This document shows positions 33,300 through 44,500 of a stretch of 64,000 nt of DNA, piece by piece (position 1 is the first letter of the stretch; every line of letters starts with the position of its first letter). The stretch is from the NCBI RefSeq assembly GCF_024704385.1, contig NZ_JAJDFX010000002.1, forward strand, positions 1,922,001 to 1,986,000, read 5' to 3'. The stretch comes from Cellulomonas sp. P24 (lineage in GTDB: Bacteria; Actinomycetota; Actinomycetes; Actinomycetales; Cellulomonadaceae). The translations under genes and the position numbers were made by a program. Below the pieces are notes generated by a model. That model searched no databases. It was not told the DNA's origin and was given only the letters and a program-made list of their open reading frames with translations.

Positions 33300-33986
33300 T
33301 CATGAGGTCTCGAAGAGGTATCCCATCCCGGGCTTCGTGAGGAGGTGCCGGGGGTGGGACGGGTCGACCTCGAGCTTGCGGCGCAGCTGCGCCGCGTAGA
33401 CCCGCAGGTAGGCGGTCTCGTTCGTGTAGCCGGGCCCCCAGACCTCCTGCAGCAGCTGCTGACGGCTCACGAGCCGACCCCGGTGACGCACCAGGACCTC
33501 GATCAGTGCCCATTCCGTCGGGCTCAGCCGCACGTCCTCGCCGCGCCTGAGGACCCGACGCCGCGCGAGGTCGATCGTCAGCTCCCCGGCCTCGACGACG
33601 GCCTCGGTCGCATCCGTCGGTGCTCCGCGCCGGGTCGCGGCACGCAGCCGGGCGAGCAGCTCGTCCATCGCGAAGGGCTTCGTGGCGTAGTCGTCGGCAC
33701 CGGCGTCGAGGGCGTCGACCTTGTCCTCGCCCTGCTGGCGTGCGGAGAGGACGACGATCGGGACCTGGCTCCACCCACGGATGCCGGCGATGACGTCGAG
33801 CCCCGGGAGGTCCGGGAGCCCGAGGTCGAGCAGCACGACGCCGGGCCGCCAGCTCGCCGCGAGATCCAGGGCCTGCGCGCCGTCGAGCGCCGTGGCGACG
33901 TCCCAGCCGTGCGCGCGGAGGTTGATGGCCAGCGCGTGGACGAGGCCCTGCTCGTCGTCGACCACCAGGACGCGGGGCCGGGTCAC
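33300..33986 (-). CDS. kdpE: KdpE potassium response regulator
   Basis: OmpR-type response regulator, 228 residues, that activates kdp under potassium limitation or osmotic stress. Receiver domain with phospho-acceptor aspartate at about 54 (VLLDLGLPDL), acidic pair DDEQ near residue 10-12 and lysine in ATKPFAMDEL; then a winged helix (LSPTEWALIEVLVRHRG, NETAYLRVYAAQLRRKLE). GTG 33986 overlaps the kdpD stop. Last gene of the kdp operon. Confidence 0.95.
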   Translation of the reverse strand: MTRPRVLVVDDEQGLVHALAINLRAHGWDVATALDGAQALDLAASWRPGVVLLDLGLPDLPGLDVIAGIRGWSQVPIVVLSARQQGEDKVDALDAGADDYATKPFAMDELLARLRAATRRGAPTDATEAVVEAGELTIDLARRRVLRRGEDVRLSPTEWALIEVLVRHRGRLVSRQQLLQEVWGPGYTNETAYLRVYAAQLRRKLEVDPSHPRHLLTKPGMGYLFETS

Positions 33987-36601
33987 GAGGCCACGTCCTG
34001 GCCGGCCTGGTCATCGACAGCCGACTCCGGGTCGGTCGGATCCGTGCCGGCACCGTGCTCGGCAGCGACGGCGTCGCCGGTCGGGACGGTGATCACGATC
34101 GTCAGCCCGCCGCCTGGGGTGTCCTCGGCCGCCACGGTCGCCCCGACCGCGGTCGCCAGACCCTGCGCCACGGCGAGCCCGAGGCCGAGACCGTCCGGGG
34201 ACGAGTCGCCGAGGCGCTGGAACGGCTCGAACATGTGGTCCTTGGCGTCGTCGGGTATGCCGCGACCGGTGTCCACGACCCGCACGACGACCTCCGCGCC
34301 GACCGCCGCGGCGGACACCCGAACCGGTGAACCGGGTGGCGAGTGACGAACGGCGTTCGAGAGCACGTTGGCCAGCACGCGCTCGAGCAGCCCGGGGTCC
34401 GTGGTCACGAGCGGGAGCGTCTCCGGGACGTCGACGGCCACTGCGGCGCCCTCGAACCCCTCGGCGGCGAGCGGCACGATCTCGTCGAGGCTGACGTGCT
34501 GCAGCACCGGCCGCACGCTGCCGGTCTGCACGCGGGAGAGGTCGAGCAGGTTGTCGATCAGCCGCTCGAGCCGGGCGGCGGCCGTGCTGATCGTGCTGAC
34601 GAGGATCTCGCTGTCCTCGGGTGCGAGCTCGACGTCGGCGGAGGACAGCCCGTCGACCGCGGTCCTGATCATCGCGAGCGGCGTGCGCAGGTCGTGCGAG
34701 ACCGCCGCGAGCAGCGCGTTGCGGGTCGACTCGGCCTGCTGGAGAGCGCGCGCCTGGTCCGCCTGCGCACGCAGCCGGCGCTGCTCGAGCACCACGCCCG
34801 CCTGAGATGCGAACGCCTCGAGCACCCGGCGATCGCTCGCCGGGAGCACCCGGCCGCACAGCGCGAGCACGCGCTGCTCGTCGATCGGGACGACCGTCTG
34901 CGCGTCCTCCGGGTCCAGCACGGGGTGGTCGCCGGAGGTCGCCAGAGCTCTCCAGGGACCACGGTCGCCGGTGCGTTCCAGCAGGGACACGGCGGTGAGC
35001 GTGAAGGTCTCGCCCAACCGGTCGACGATCGCCTGGGCGGTGTCCTGCCCCGAGAGCACCGATCGGGAGACGGCCGCAAGGGCCGAGGCCTCCGCGCGCG
35101 CCCGGAACGCCTGCGCCGTGCGCTTGCCTGCGAGGTCGACCACCGAGGCGACCGCGATCGCCACGAGCAGGAAGACCGCGAGGGCCAGCGCGTTCTCCGG
35201 GTCGGCGATGGTGAACCGGCCGGTCGGCGGGGTGAAGAAGAAGTTCAGCGTGAGGAAGCCGACCACCGCGGCGACGATCGACGGCCACCGGCCGCCGACC
35301 AGGGCGACCGCGACGGTGAGGGCGAGGAACAGCGCGATGTCGCTCGGCAGCCCCAGCGTCTCCCGAAGCGCGTGGAGCACCGCGGTGAGGACGGCGGGAC
35401 CGACGAGGCCGAGCAGCCAGCCTGAGGTGGTGCGCCGGCCCGAGAGCGGTGCGACCCGGGTGCGCGAGCGGCGACCGCCACGCGCACCCTCGTGCGTCAT
35501 GAGGTGCACGTCGATGTTCTCCGCGAGCCGGGCGATCTCCACGCCGTAGCTCTCCGAGAGGGCCTCGCGCCACCTGCTGCGCCGGGACACCCCGACGACG
35601 ATCATCGTGGCGTTGACCGCGCGGGCGACGTCCACGACGGCGGACGCGACGTCCTCGCCGACGACGGTGTCGAAAACGCCGCCGAGGGACTCGACCAGGG
35701 CGCGCTGCGCGGCGATCGCGGCCGGCGGCGCGCTGGGCAGACCGTCGGTGGCGAGCACGTGCACCGCGAGGAGCTCCGAGCCGGCCGCCCGCTGGGCGAT
35801 CCGCGCCCCGCGCCGGATCAGCGTCTCGCCCTCGGGGCCGCCCGTGACCGCCACGACGATGCGCTCCCGGGCGGGCCAGGGCGTCTCGATCCGCTCGTCG
35901 CGGCGGTACGTCGTCAGGGCGTCGTCCACCCGGTCCGCGAGCCACAGCAGCGCGAGCTCACGCAGCGCCGTGAGGTTACCGATCCGGAAGTACGAGGACA
36001 GCGACGCGTCGATCTGCTCGGCGCGGTACACGTTCCCGTGCGCCAGCCGGCGACGCAACGCCTGCGGCGGCAGGTCGATGAGCTGGATCTGGTCGGCGTC
36101 CCGGACCACCCGGTCCGGGACCGTCTCGCGCTGGCGCACGCCCGTGATGCCGTGGACGTCGTCGTTGAGCGACTCGAGATGCTGGACGTTCACGGTGGTC
36201 ACGATGTCGATCCCGGCGTCGAGCAGCTCCTCGACGTCCTGCCAGCGCTTCTCGTTCCGGGAGCCGGGGACGTTGGTGTGCGCGAGCTCGTCGATCATCG
36301 CGACGCGCGGGGCACGTCGGAGCACCGCGTCGACGTCCAGCTCGGTGAAGGGACGGCCCTGGTAGGTGAGCGTGCGGCGCGGCACCTGCTCGAGGCCCTC
36401 GAGCTGGGCGGCGGTGCCGGCGCGACCGTGCGTCTCGACGAGCCCGACCACCACGTCGGTGCCACGGTCCTGACGGCGGTGGGCCTCGTCGAGCATCGCG
36501 TAGGTCTTCCCGACCCCCGGCGCAGCACCGAAGTAGACGGTCAGCCTCCCGGACCGGGTGGCCGCCGACTCGGTCACCCCGATCCGGCCGTCGCTGCTCA
36601 T
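33983..36601 (-). CDS. kdpD: KdpD sensor histidine kinase
   Basis: Senses potassium/osmotic status and phosphorylates KdpE. The 872 residues follow the family order: N-terminal KdpD domain with Walker A GAAPGVGKT (25-33) and the DELAHTNVPGSRN block, a universal-stress-protein domain (RIVVAVTGGPEGETLIRRG), four transmembrane helices around 390-500 (DUF4118), a GAF-like region, HisKA with phospho-accepting histidine in AVSHDLRTPLAM, and a C-terminal ATPase with DTGRGIPDD and DGLGLGLAVAQG. ATGA overlap with kdpC. Full length and all key residues seem intact. Confidence 0.95.
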   Translation of the reverse strand: MSSDGRIGVTESAATRSGRLTVYFGAAPGVGKTYAMLDEAHRRQDRGTDVVVGLVETHGRAGTAAQLEGLEQVPRRTLTYQGRPFTELDVDAVLRRAPRVAMIDELAHTNVPGSRNEKRWQDVEELLDAGIDIVTTVNVQHLESLNDDVHGITGVRQRETVPDRVVRDADQIQLIDLPPQALRRRLAHGNVYRAEQIDASLSSYFRIGNLTALRELALLWLADRVDDALTTYRRDERIETPWPARERIVVAVTGGPEGETLIRRGARIAQRAAGSELLAVHVLATDGLPSAPPAAIAAQRALVESLGGVFDTVVGEDVASAVVDVARAVNATMIVVGVSRRSRWREALSESYGVEIARLAENIDVHLMTHEGARGGRRSRTRVAPLSGRRTTSGWLLGLVGPAVLTAVLHALRETLGLPSDIALFLALTVAVALVGGRWPSIVAAVVGFLTLNFFFTPPTGRFTIADPENALALAVFLLVAIAVASVVDLAGKRTAQAFRARAEASALAAVSRSVLSGQDTAQAIVDRLGETFTLTAVSLLERTGDRGPWRALATSGDHPVLDPEDAQTVVPIDEQRVLALCGRVLPASDRRVLEAFASQAGVVLEQRRLRAQADQARALQQAESTRNALLAAVSHDLRTPLAMIRTAVDGLSSADVELAPEDSEILVSTISTAAARLERLIDNLLDLSRVQTGSVRPVLQHVSLDEIVPLAAEGFEGAAVAVDVPETLPLVTTDPGLLERVLANVLSNAVRHSPPGSPVRVSAAAVGAEVVVRVVDTGRGIPDDAKDHMFEPFQRLGDSSPDGLGLGLAVAQGLATAVGATVAAEDTPGGGLTIVITVPTGDAVAAEHGAGTDPTDPESAVDDQAGQDVAS

Positions 36602-37287
36602 GGGGCCGCCGTCGTCAGAGCCAGGTTGAGCGCGAGCACGTCGACCCGCGGCTCGCCCAGGATCCCGAACGTGCGGCCCTGCACGTGCTGCTCGACGAGG
36701 GCGGCGACCCGGGCGACCGGCAGTCCGCGAGCGGCGGCGACCCGCGCGACCTGCTCACGCGCGTACGCCGGCGAGATGTCGGGGTCGAGTCCCGACGCGG
36801 AAGCCGTGACGGCGTCCGGCGGGACCGTGCTCGGGTCGACCCCGTCCTCGGCCGCGACCCGCGCCCGGCGCTCCTGAACCGTCGCGAGGAGCGTGCGGCT
36901 GGTCGGCCCGAGGTTCGAGCCGCCCGAGGCGAGGGTGTCGTAGCCCTTCCCCGCAGCGGACGGCCGCGGGTGGAACCAGGTGGCCCCGGAGAACTCCTGC
37001 CCGATCAGCGCGGAGCCGATCGCCGGGCCGTGGGCGCTGCCGGCGGCCGACGTGACATGGCTCCCGTCGGCCGCGAGCAAGGACCCGTTCGCCTGCCACG
37101 GGAACGCGAGCTGTCCCACGCCGGTGACGGCCAACGGGTAGGCGATCCCGAGGAGGACGGTGAGCGCCAGCAGCACGCGCAGCCCGGCCCAGCTCTGGCG
37201 CGTGAAGGCGACGACGCCGGACCCGAGGGAGCGCGGCGCGCCACCCCGGACCGGGATCGGCGACGAGGTCAGGTCGGAGGTGGTCAT
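36598..37287 (-). CDS. kdpC: KdpC, potassium-transporting ATPase subunit C
   Basis: Accessory subunit of the KdpFABC potassium pump, 229 residues. One N-terminal membrane helix (LRVLLALTVLLGIAYPLAVTG), then the conserved FPWQANGSL, GQEFSGATWFHPRPSA, GGSNLGPTS, and the C-terminal VPPDAVTASASGLDPDISPAYAREQ and VLALNLAL segments (runs split by intervening residues). A hydrophilic extension of about 27 residues precedes the helix. One base separates it from kdpB; ATGA overlap with kdpD. Confidence 0.95.
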   Translation of the reverse strand: MTTSDLTSSPIPVRGGAPRSLGSGVVAFTRQSWAGLRVLLALTVLLGIAYPLAVTGVGQLAFPWQANGSLLAADGSHVTSAAGSAHGPAIGSALIGQEFSGATWFHPRPSAAGKGYDTLASGGSNLGPTSRTLLATVQERRARVAAEDGVDPSTVPPDAVTASASGLDPDISPAYAREQVARVAAARGLPVARVAALVEQHVQGRTFGILGEPRVDVLALNLALTTAAP

Positions 37288-37288
37288 G

Positions 37289-39466
37289 TCAGCCGATCCC
37301 GGGGAAGAGGGAGACGATCAGGTCGATGAGCTTGATGCCGAGGAACGGCGCGATCAAGCCGCCCAGCCCGTACACGAGCAGGTTGTACCGCAACATCACC
37401 GAGGCCGCTGCGGGGCGATAGCGCACCCCGCGCAGCGAGAGCGGGATCAACGCGACGATGATGAGGGCGTTGAAGATGACCGCGGAGAGGATCGCCGACT
37501 GCGGGCTCGACAGCCGCATGACGTTCAGCACCGAGAGCTGCGGGAACACGAGCACGAACATCGCCGGCAGGATCGCGAAGTACTTCGCGACGTCGTTGGC
37601 GATCGAGAACGTCGTCAAGGCACCGCGTGTGATGAGCAGCTGCTTACCGATCTGCACGATCTCGATGAGCTTGGTCGGGTTCGAGTCCAGATCGACCATG
37701 TTCCCGGCCTCCTTCGCGGCCGTGGTGCCGGTGTTCATCGCGACGCCGACGTCGGCCTGAGCCAGCGCCGGAGCGTCGTTGGTGCCGTCGCCGGCCATCG
37801 CGACCAGACGCCCACCGGCCTGCTCGCGCCGGATCAGGGCGAGCTTGTCCTCCGGTGTCGCCTCGGCGAGGACGTCGTCGACCCCGGCCTCGGCCGCGAT
37901 CGCCCGCGCCGTGACCGCGTTGTCGCCCGTGACCATGACCGTCCGGATGCCCATCGCGCGCAGCTCCGCGAAGCGCTCGCACAGCCCCTGCTTGACGACG
38001 TCCTTGAGGTGGATCACCCCGAGCACCCGCGCCGGAGCCGTGCCGCGACGCTCGGCGACGACGAGCGGAGTGCCGCCCGACGAGCTGATCGCGTCGACGA
38101 TCCGGGCCGCGTCGGGTCCGGTGTGGCCACCGGTCGAGTGCACCCAGGCGGTGACCGCGGCGGCAGCGCCCTTGCGGATGTGCCGCACGCCCTCGCCGCT
38201 CGTGCCGTCGAAGCCCACCGGGTCCGGCAGGTCCAACCCGCTCATCCGGGTGCGTGCCGTGAACTGGACGAGCTCGGCGCCGACGAGGTCGCCGGACTCC
38301 CGCGCACGCAGCCCGAACTGCTCCTTGACCAGGACGAGCACGCTGCGTCCCTCCGGTGTCTCGTCCGCCATCGAGGAGAGCTGCGCCGCGTCGGCGAGCT
38401 CCGCGTCGGCGACCCCCTCGATCGGGATGAGCTCGGCGGCCTGCCGGTTGCCGAGCGTGATCGTGCCGGTCTTGTCGAGCAGCAGCACGTCGACGTCCCC
38501 GGCGGCCTCGACCGCACGGCCGGACATCGCGAGCACGTTGCGCTGCACGAGCCGGTCCATGCCGGCGATCCCGATCGCCGAGAGCAGCGCGCCGATCGTC
38601 GTCGGGATCAGGCACACGAGCAGCGCGACGAGCACGATCAGCGACTGGCGCGAACCCGAGTAGATCGCGAACGGCTGCAGCGTCGCGACGGCGAGCAGGA
38701 AGATGATCGTCAGGGACGCGAGCAGCACGTTGAGGGCGATCTCGTTGGGGGTCTTCTGCCGCTCGCTGCCCTCGACCAGGGCGATCATCCGGTCGACGAA
38801 GGTGTGCCCGGCCGGCGCGGTGATGCGCACGACGATCCGGTCGGAGAGCACCACGGTGCCGCCCGTGACCGCCGACCGGTCGCCGCCGGACTCGCGGATG
38901 ACCGGGGCGGACTCCCCGGTGATCGCGGACTCGTCGACGCTCGCGATCCCTTCGATCACGTCACCGTCGCCGGGGATCGTCTCCCCCGCCTCGACGACGA
39001 CCACGTCGCCGACCTGCAACGACGAGGACGCGACCTCGGTCGTGGGAAGGTCGGCGCGCCCAGTCGTGTACTCGAGGGTGTCCTGCTGCGCGACGACCCG
39101 ACGCGCCGTCGTCTGGGCCTGCGACGCACGCAGCCCGGCTGCCTGGGCCTTGCCGCGGCTCTCCGCGACGGACTCCGCGAGCGTCGCGAAGATCACCGTC
39201 GCCCAGAGCCACAGCGTGATCGAGACGGCGAACAGGCTCGGGTGGGCGATCGAGAGCGCCGTGCAGGCGACAGCGCCGACCTCGACGACGAACACGACCG
39301 GAGAGCCGACCAGCTCGCGCGGGTCGAGCTTGCGCAGGGCCGCCGGCAGGGCCGCGACCAGCTGACGGGAGCCGAGCGCCTGGCGTCCTGCGGCGCGCGG
39401 TCGCGAGTGCGCCGCGGTCTCGGGGTCGACCGACGGACCCGTGGGGTCCAGCAGGGTCGGGTTCAT
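37289..39466 (-). CDS. kdpB: KdpB, potassium-transporting P-type ATPase
   Basis: Catalytic ATP-hydrolysing subunit of the high-affinity potassium pump, 725 residues. Phosphorylation site DKTGTIT with aspartate at about 331, actuator loop TGES at about 183-186, hinge [14 protein letters not shown] and P-domain [21 protein letters not shown]. Seven membrane segments expected. ATG 39466 overlaps the kdpA stop; the open frame extends far upstream inside kdpA and was rejected. The N-terminus is about 25 residues longer than in E. coli. Confidence 0.96.
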   Translation of the reverse strand: MNPTLLDPTGPSVDPETAAHSRPRAAGRQALGSRQLVAALPAALRKLDPRELVGSPVVFVVEVGAVACTALSIAHPSLFAVSITLWLWATVIFATLAESVAESRGKAQAAGLRASQAQTTARRVVAQQDTLEYTTGRADLPTTEVASSSLQVGDVVVVEAGETIPGDGDVIEGIASVDESAITGESAPVIRESGGDRSAVTGGTVVLSDRIVVRITAPAGHTFVDRMIALVEGSERQKTPNEIALNVLLASLTIIFLLAVATLQPFAIYSGSRQSLIVLVALLVCLIPTTIGALLSAIGIAGMDRLVQRNVLAMSGRAVEAAGDVDVLLLDKTGTITLGNRQAAELIPIEGVADAELADAAQLSSMADETPEGRSVLVLVKEQFGLRARESGDLVGAELVQFTARTRMSGLDLPDPVGFDGTSGEGVRHIRKGAAAAVTAWVHSTGGHTGPDAARIVDAISSSGGTPLVVAERRGTAPARVLGVIHLKDVVKQGLCERFAELRAMGIRTVMVTGDNAVTARAIAAEAGVDDVLAEATPEDKLALIRREQAGGRLVAMAGDGTNDAPALAQADVGVAMNTGTTAAKEAGNMVDLDSNPTKLIEIVQIGKQLLITRGALTTFSIANDVAKYFAILPAMFVLVFPQLSVLNVMRLSSPQSAILSAVIFNALIIVALIPLSLRGVRYRPAAASVMLRYNLLVYGLGGLIAPFLGIKLIDLIVSLFPGIG

Positions 39467-41127
39467 GACAACGCCTCCGCGATCGGGCCGAGAGCAAGGA
39501 CGGGGATGTAGGTCAGGCCGACGACGACGAGCGCGACGGCGATCAGCAGCCCCGCGAACAGGGGTCGGTGGGTGGGGAGCGTGCCGGCACTGGGCGGGAC
39601 CGTCCTCTGCGTCGCGAACCGCCCGGCGAGGGCCAGCACGAGCGCCATCGGGACGAACCTGCCGAGGAGCATCGCGAGCCCGAGCGCCGTGTCGTAGAAC
39701 GGCGTCGAGACCGTGAGCCCGGCGAACGCGCTGCCGTTGTTGTTGCCCGCCGACGTGAAGGCGTACAGGACCTCGGACAGGCCGTGCGCCCCGGGGTTGA
39801 GGATCCCGGCCCGCCCGGCGTGCGTGGCGATCGCGACGGCCGTGCCGGTCAGCACGATCGCGGGCGTCGTGAGCACGTACAGCGCGACCAGGGTGATCTC
39901 CTGGCGGCCGATCTTCTTGCCCAGGTACTCGGGCGTGCGCCCGACCATGAGCCCGGCGATGAACACCGCCACGATCGCGAGCACGAGCATCCCGTACAGA
40001 CCGGAGCCGACGCCGCCCGGGGAGATCTCCCCGAGCTGCATGTCGAAGATCGCGACCCCGCCCCCGGCCGCGGTCAGCGAGTCGTGCATCGAGTTGACCG
40101 CACCCGTCGACGTCGAGGTGGTCGCGGCGGCGAACAGCGCGCTCGCCGCGGTCCCGAAGCGGGTCTCCTTGCCCTCCATCGCGGCGCCCGCCGCGGCGGG
40201 CACGAGTCCCGGACCGGCGAGCTCCGCCCACGTCAGCAGGCCGACGGCGCCGGCCCACAGGGTGCCCATCACACCGGCGATCGCCCAGCCCTGGCGTCGG
40301 TCACCGACCATGATCCCGAACGTGCGCGGCAGGGAGAACGGGATCGCGAGCAGCAGGAAGATCTCCAGCAGGTCGCTCAGCGGCGTCGGGTTCTCGAACG
40401 GGTGCGCCGAGTTCGCGTTGAAGAAGCCGCCCCCGTTGGTACCGATCTCCTTGATGGCCTCCTGCGAGGCGACCGGGCCGCCGAGGACGTGCTGGCTCCC
40501 GCCCGCGAGGGTCGTGATCTCGGTGTGCGCGGACAGGTTCTGGATCACGCCCATGGCGATCAGCACGACGGCGACGACGACCGAGAGCGGCAGCAGGATC
40601 CGCACGACCGTCCGCACGAGGTCGGACCAGAAGTTGCCGACCCGCCCGTCGGCCCCCGAGCGCGCCAGGCCGCGGATCAGCGCAACGACGACGGCGATGC
40701 CGACGGCGGCGGACAGGAAGTTCTGCACCGCGAAGCCGGCCATCTGGAGCAGGTGACCGGCGGCGGTCTCACCCGAGTACCACTGCCAGTTCGTGTTCGT
40801 CACGAACGAGACCGCGGTGTTCCACGCCCCGGCCGGGTCCATCGCGGGAGCGCCGATCGACAACGGCAGGTGGCTCTGCAGGCGCTCCAGCCCGTAGAGG
40901 AGCAGCACGGAGACGAGCGAGAAGCCCAGCACCGATATCAGGTACATGCTCCAGCGCTGGTCGGCGCCCGGGTCGACCCGCAGCGCGCGGTACCCGGCGC
41001 GCTCCACACGCAGGTGGCGGGTCGACGTGAACACGCGCGCCATGTACCCGCCGAGCGGGACGTGCACCGCGGCCAGGGCGACCACGAGGACGAGGATCTG
41101 CGCGACGGCGATCCACGGAGTGCTCAT
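39463..41127 (-). CDS. kdpA: KdpA, potassium-binding membrane subunit
   Basis: Ion-conducting subunit of the pump, 554 residues, about ten membrane helices, related to Trk/Ktr channels with four pore loops. Typical segments: [38 protein letters not shown] with the selectivity-loop [19 protein letters not shown] and [17 protein letters not shown]. Length matches E. coli KdpA (557). Its start overlaps the kdpF stop as ATGA. Confidence 0.96.
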   Translation of the reverse strand: MSTPWIAVAQILVLVVALAAVHVPLGGYMARVFTSTRHLRVERAGYRALRVDPGADQRWSMYLISVLGFSLVSVLLLYGLERLQSHLPLSIGAPAMDPAGAWNTAVSFVTNTNWQWYSGETAAGHLLQMAGFAVQNFLSAAVGIAVVVALIRGLARSGADGRVGNFWSDLVRTVVRILLPLSVVVAVVLIAMGVIQNLSAHTEITTLAGGSQHVLGGPVASQEAIKEIGTNGGGFFNANSAHPFENPTPLSDLLEIFLLLAIPFSLPRTFGIMVGDRRQGWAIAGVMGTLWAGAVGLLTWAELAGPGLVPAAAGAAMEGKETRFGTAASALFAAATTSTSTGAVNSMHDSLTAAGGGVAIFDMQLGEISPGGVGSGLYGMLVLAIVAVFIAGLMVGRTPEYLGKKIGRQEITLVALYVLTTPAIVLTGTAVAIATHAGRAGILNPGAHGLSEVLYAFTSAGNNNGSAFAGLTVSTPFYDTALGLAMLLGRFVPMALVLALAGRFATQRTVPPSAGTLPTHRPLFAGLLIAVALVVVGLTYIPVLALGPIAEALS

Positions 41128-41216
41128 CGCGTCTTGTCCGCTCGGATCAGGGCCCGGAACAGGTACACGAGCAGCGCGGCGGTGATCACGAGACCGGCCC
41201 AGTCCTCGCCGGTCAT
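41124..41216 (-). CDS. kdpF: KdpF, small subunit of the Kdp pump
   Basis: A 30-residue single-helix peptide ([20 protein letters not shown], then [10 protein letters not shown]) that stabilises the KdpABC complex in E. coli. Length and the LVYL-x-RALIRA pattern match KdpF. It overlaps kdpA by ATGA and the small gene upstream by ATGA as well, so all are coupled. Confidence 0.88.
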   Translation of the reverse strand: MTGEDWAGLVITAALLVYLFRALIRADKTR

Positions 41217-41296
41217 GATCGGTCCAGCTTGCGTGCGACCAGCGCGAGAGCGGCGAAGAACGCCACCGTCAGCGCCAGGAAGGCCAGGTCGGCCAT
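41213..41296 (-). CDS. 27-residue membrane peptide at the head of the kdp operon
   Basis: Small open frame starting [14 protein letters not shown] and ending ARKLDRS: one hydrophobic helix with a positive C-terminus. Its TGA overlaps the kdpF ATG (TCATGA), the same coupling used along the operon, and GGAGG lies about ten bases upstream of its ATG. Short single-helix frames at this place are common in actinobacterial kdp operons as far as I recall. It may be a second pump-associated peptide or a leader coupling translation to kdpF. Confidence 0.65.
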   Translation of the reverse strand: MADLAFLALTVAFFAALALVARKLDRS

Positions 41297-41526
41297 GAGA
41301 GGAGCACCTCCGACGTCGGACGACCGCGGAGGACGTCCCACGGCCGGTACGCACACGCGCACCACTCTGTGGTAGCGCCCCGAGAGCGCGCCGAACGGTG
41401 GATTGTCGAAGTCCTAGCGGTCCACGACGGCATCTTCACGCGTCTCTGACACGGACCTTCCGTGTGGCCTCCACGCGCGTGGGTCGCCACCCCACGGACC
41501 TCGCGACCGGTGAGGCGGCTCCGGCC
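41297..41526. other. Upstream region of the kdp operon, no gene seen
   Basis: 230 bases between the start of the kdp operon (leftward) and the stop of the DUF4157 gene (also leftward). It must hold the kdp promoter and any KdpE site, but I could not pick these out reliably. I compared it by eye with what I know of c-di-AMP riboswitches and saw no convincing match. Confidence 0.4.
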
Positions 41527-44500
41527 TCAGCGCACCGCGATCCGGTCGAGCAGCCGCGCGAGCACCTGCAGCTCCGCGGCGCTGAGTCGGTCCGTCCGGG
41601 AGCGGATCCGGGTGAGCTCGTTGATCCGGTTCACGACGGCGTTGAGCTGCTCCACCGCGGTCGGGTCGACGACCGACCCGGTCGCGATCCGCTGCTCGGC
41701 GCCCGCGAGAGCCTCGTCGAGCTCGACCAGCCGCTCACCGACGTCGCCCTCGGTCCGCGGCGACAGAGCGGCCCGCTCGGACAGGGCACCGAGCCGTGCG
41801 CGCGCCGCCTGGGCCGCCTCGAGCGGTGCCGTCAGCGGCGACACCGGGCGCGGGTCACGGGCGTCACCGCCACCGACGGCCTCCCGCAACGAGCGCGGGA
41901 TGTCCACCGAGACGTCGCCCCCGGGCGGCCGTGACGCCGGCTGGTCCCGCAGCCGCGGCGCGCCATAGCGCTCCAGGCCGTCGGGGTGCACGTGCCACCC
42001 GGGCACCTCGACGTCGGCGTCGGTCAGACCGCCCCCGCGCATCCGCACCTCGAAGTCCGCGATCGGCGTCGTCCGGCCGCCCTCGATCGCGGCGACCGAG
42101 TACGAGCGTGAGAGGAGGTCGCCGCGCGGGCTCCGCAGCGTGCGCGTGGTGAACACGTAGTCGACGCCCGGTGGTGCGTTGTCCCGGAGGTTGCGCACCC
42201 AGGCCTCGATGCCGGCGTTCTCGATCACGAGGTTGAGGCGTGGCGGGCCGCCGGCGATCGAGTACGGCGCGTCGCCGCCCAGCCCAGGCGAGGTCGCTCC
42301 GTGCAGGCGCTGCGTGCCGGCGTCCACGTGGGCCTGGGAGCGGTCGCCCGCCGCGAACATCGCCTCCTCGCCGGCCGTGACGGACCGCGAGCCACTGATG
42401 CTCGGCCCGACGGGGTTCGAGTCGACGATCGCACCCGTCCGGGGGTCGATCCACACCCGGGAACCGTTCGGCAGGATCAGCACCTCGCCGGGCTGCAGGT
42501 CCGGGAACGACCAGTACTGCTCTCCGGCGTTGTCCATGAGCGGCCGGAGCTCCTCGGTCCGCACGACGCGTTGGCGCCAGCGCAGCGGCGTGTCACCGAC
42601 CGGTGTCCCCGGCCGCGGGGACTCGACCGCGAGCGCGACGGCCCTCGGTCGGGCCCCGGGGTAGACGGCCCGCGCGCCTCGGCGCCACCCGCGCGGGAGC
42701 AGCCCGGAGAGTCGGCGTGCCGGTGCACCGCGCGTCTGGCTCAGGGCCCACTCGCGCGGGGTGAGCGGGTCCCGTCCCCCGGTGCGCCGCCGGTCCGCGT
42801 AGGCCTCCCACGCCTGCCGGAGGTCGGGGTACTCCGGCCGGAAGTGGCCGTCCGACGTCAGCAGGTCGTCGACGGACGTCGGTCGCGGTGGGGAGGGGGC
42901 CTCGGTGGTCGCCGCGGGGTGGGGTGCCGGCGGGACCTGGTCGGCGGTCGGGGTCGTGCCCTCGACCACGGGTGCGGGGGGCGTCCCGTCGGCCGGGTGG
43001 GTCTCGGCCGGGTGGGTCTCGAGCGCGCCGGGGGCGGCATCCCTCGGTCTCGGCGGAACCACATCGCTCGGTGGAGCCGTGTGCGCCGGGGGCACATCGG
43101 CCGGTGGTGCCGTGCGAGCCCCAGGCACGTCGGTCGGCGGAACGGCATGAGCCGGGGGCACGTCGGCCGGCGGTGCCACATGCGCAGGGGGCACATCGAC
43201 GGGCGCCGCGGTGTCGGGCGGTGGGGCCCCCGTGCGCCGCGCGTCGTCGGCGCCGGGACCGTGCCCGCCGTACGCGTTCGTGATGAGGAGCGTCCCGGCC
43301 TGCATCCCGGCAGCGACGAGAGCGCCTCCGAGCGCCATCATCCGCCGGGACCGCCGCTCACCGTCCGACAGGCCGGGGGTCGCGTCGATCGCCCGGAGCT
43401 GCTCCTGCAGGCCGACGCCCAGGATGATGAACCCCGTGACGTTCTGCGCGACGTCGAAGCTGATCGCGGCGATCCGCCCGAGCCGGGTGACCTGCATCCC
43501 GGCCTCGGCACCGCGGGCGAGCGAGCTCACGCCGACGACGGCTCCCGCGATGTCCACGAAGTCCTGCAGCGTCTGCATGTCCCAGCGCAGCGTGCTCGCG
43601 TCGTAGCGCGTGTACATCCGCTCGGCGGCGCGCACCCCGGCAACGATGCCGACCGGCACGAGGATCGTCAGCGACGCACCGGCGGTGAACGGCGCCGCGG
43701 CGAGGGCCGCCACCGTGATGAGCGTCGTGGCGGAGTCGAGCGCCTCGTTGACGAGCGGGCCGAGGCTCGCCTCGATCCGGAACGACACCTGGCGGCCGCT
43801 CGGCAGCCGCATCGCGACGACGCCGCGCCCGTACCCGTTGCGGCTCTCGAGCAGGCTCGTCACGGCGTTCTGCACCGCCCTGTCGAGCGTCGGCCCGGCG
43901 GCCTCCTCGATGCCGGCGTTGGTCGTCGTGTGGTCGGACAGCACGGCGAACCGCGACCCGGCCGGCGCGGTCGCGGTCACCGTCACGGAGGTCTGCGCGC
44001 GGGTCTGCTCGGCGAACTCCATCGCGAGCGGAACGGTCTGGCCGTCGTCGGAGACGAAGCTGAGGCTGAGCTGCTGAGGCGTCGCCAGGGCGGGGTGGTC
44101 GGTGACCCGGCCGCGGTGGGTTCTCAGCAGCAGCCGGTTCTGCTCGACCTGCTGCTCGAGGGCGTCGCGCTGCGCCCGCAGGACGGCGGCCTGCGCCTCG
44201 GTCGGCACCGGCCCGGCGGAGCCGTCGAGCGTGGCGCGGATCTCGGCGAGCCGCGCCTCCATGTCGCGCTGGGTGGCCGCGAGCGCCGCCCACCGGTCGC
44301 TGCCGAGGCGGGGGTCGGCCTCGAGGTCGCGCACCATCGCGACCAGCGTCGGGTCCGCCCCCGGGCCGGTCAGCCCCTGGAGGGCGGCCAGGGCCTCGCG
44401 CCGGCTGCGGTCGGCTGTCTCGGAGGCGGCGAGCGACTCGGCGAGCGCGCGGTCGGCGAGCTCCTGCTGGGGCAGGGCGTACACGGGGATGTAGGCGACG

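Noticed and set aside
23375-41296. Genomic island or prophage between the eCIS arms
   Set aside because: No integrase, tRNA or attachment repeats were seen, and the genes (SppA, ClC, kdp, cyclases) look chromosomal. Composition looks uniform by eye.
41297-41526. c-di-AMP riboswitch upstream of kdp
   Set aside because: No convincing ydaO-type conserved segments by eye; a covariance-model search would be needed to reopen it.
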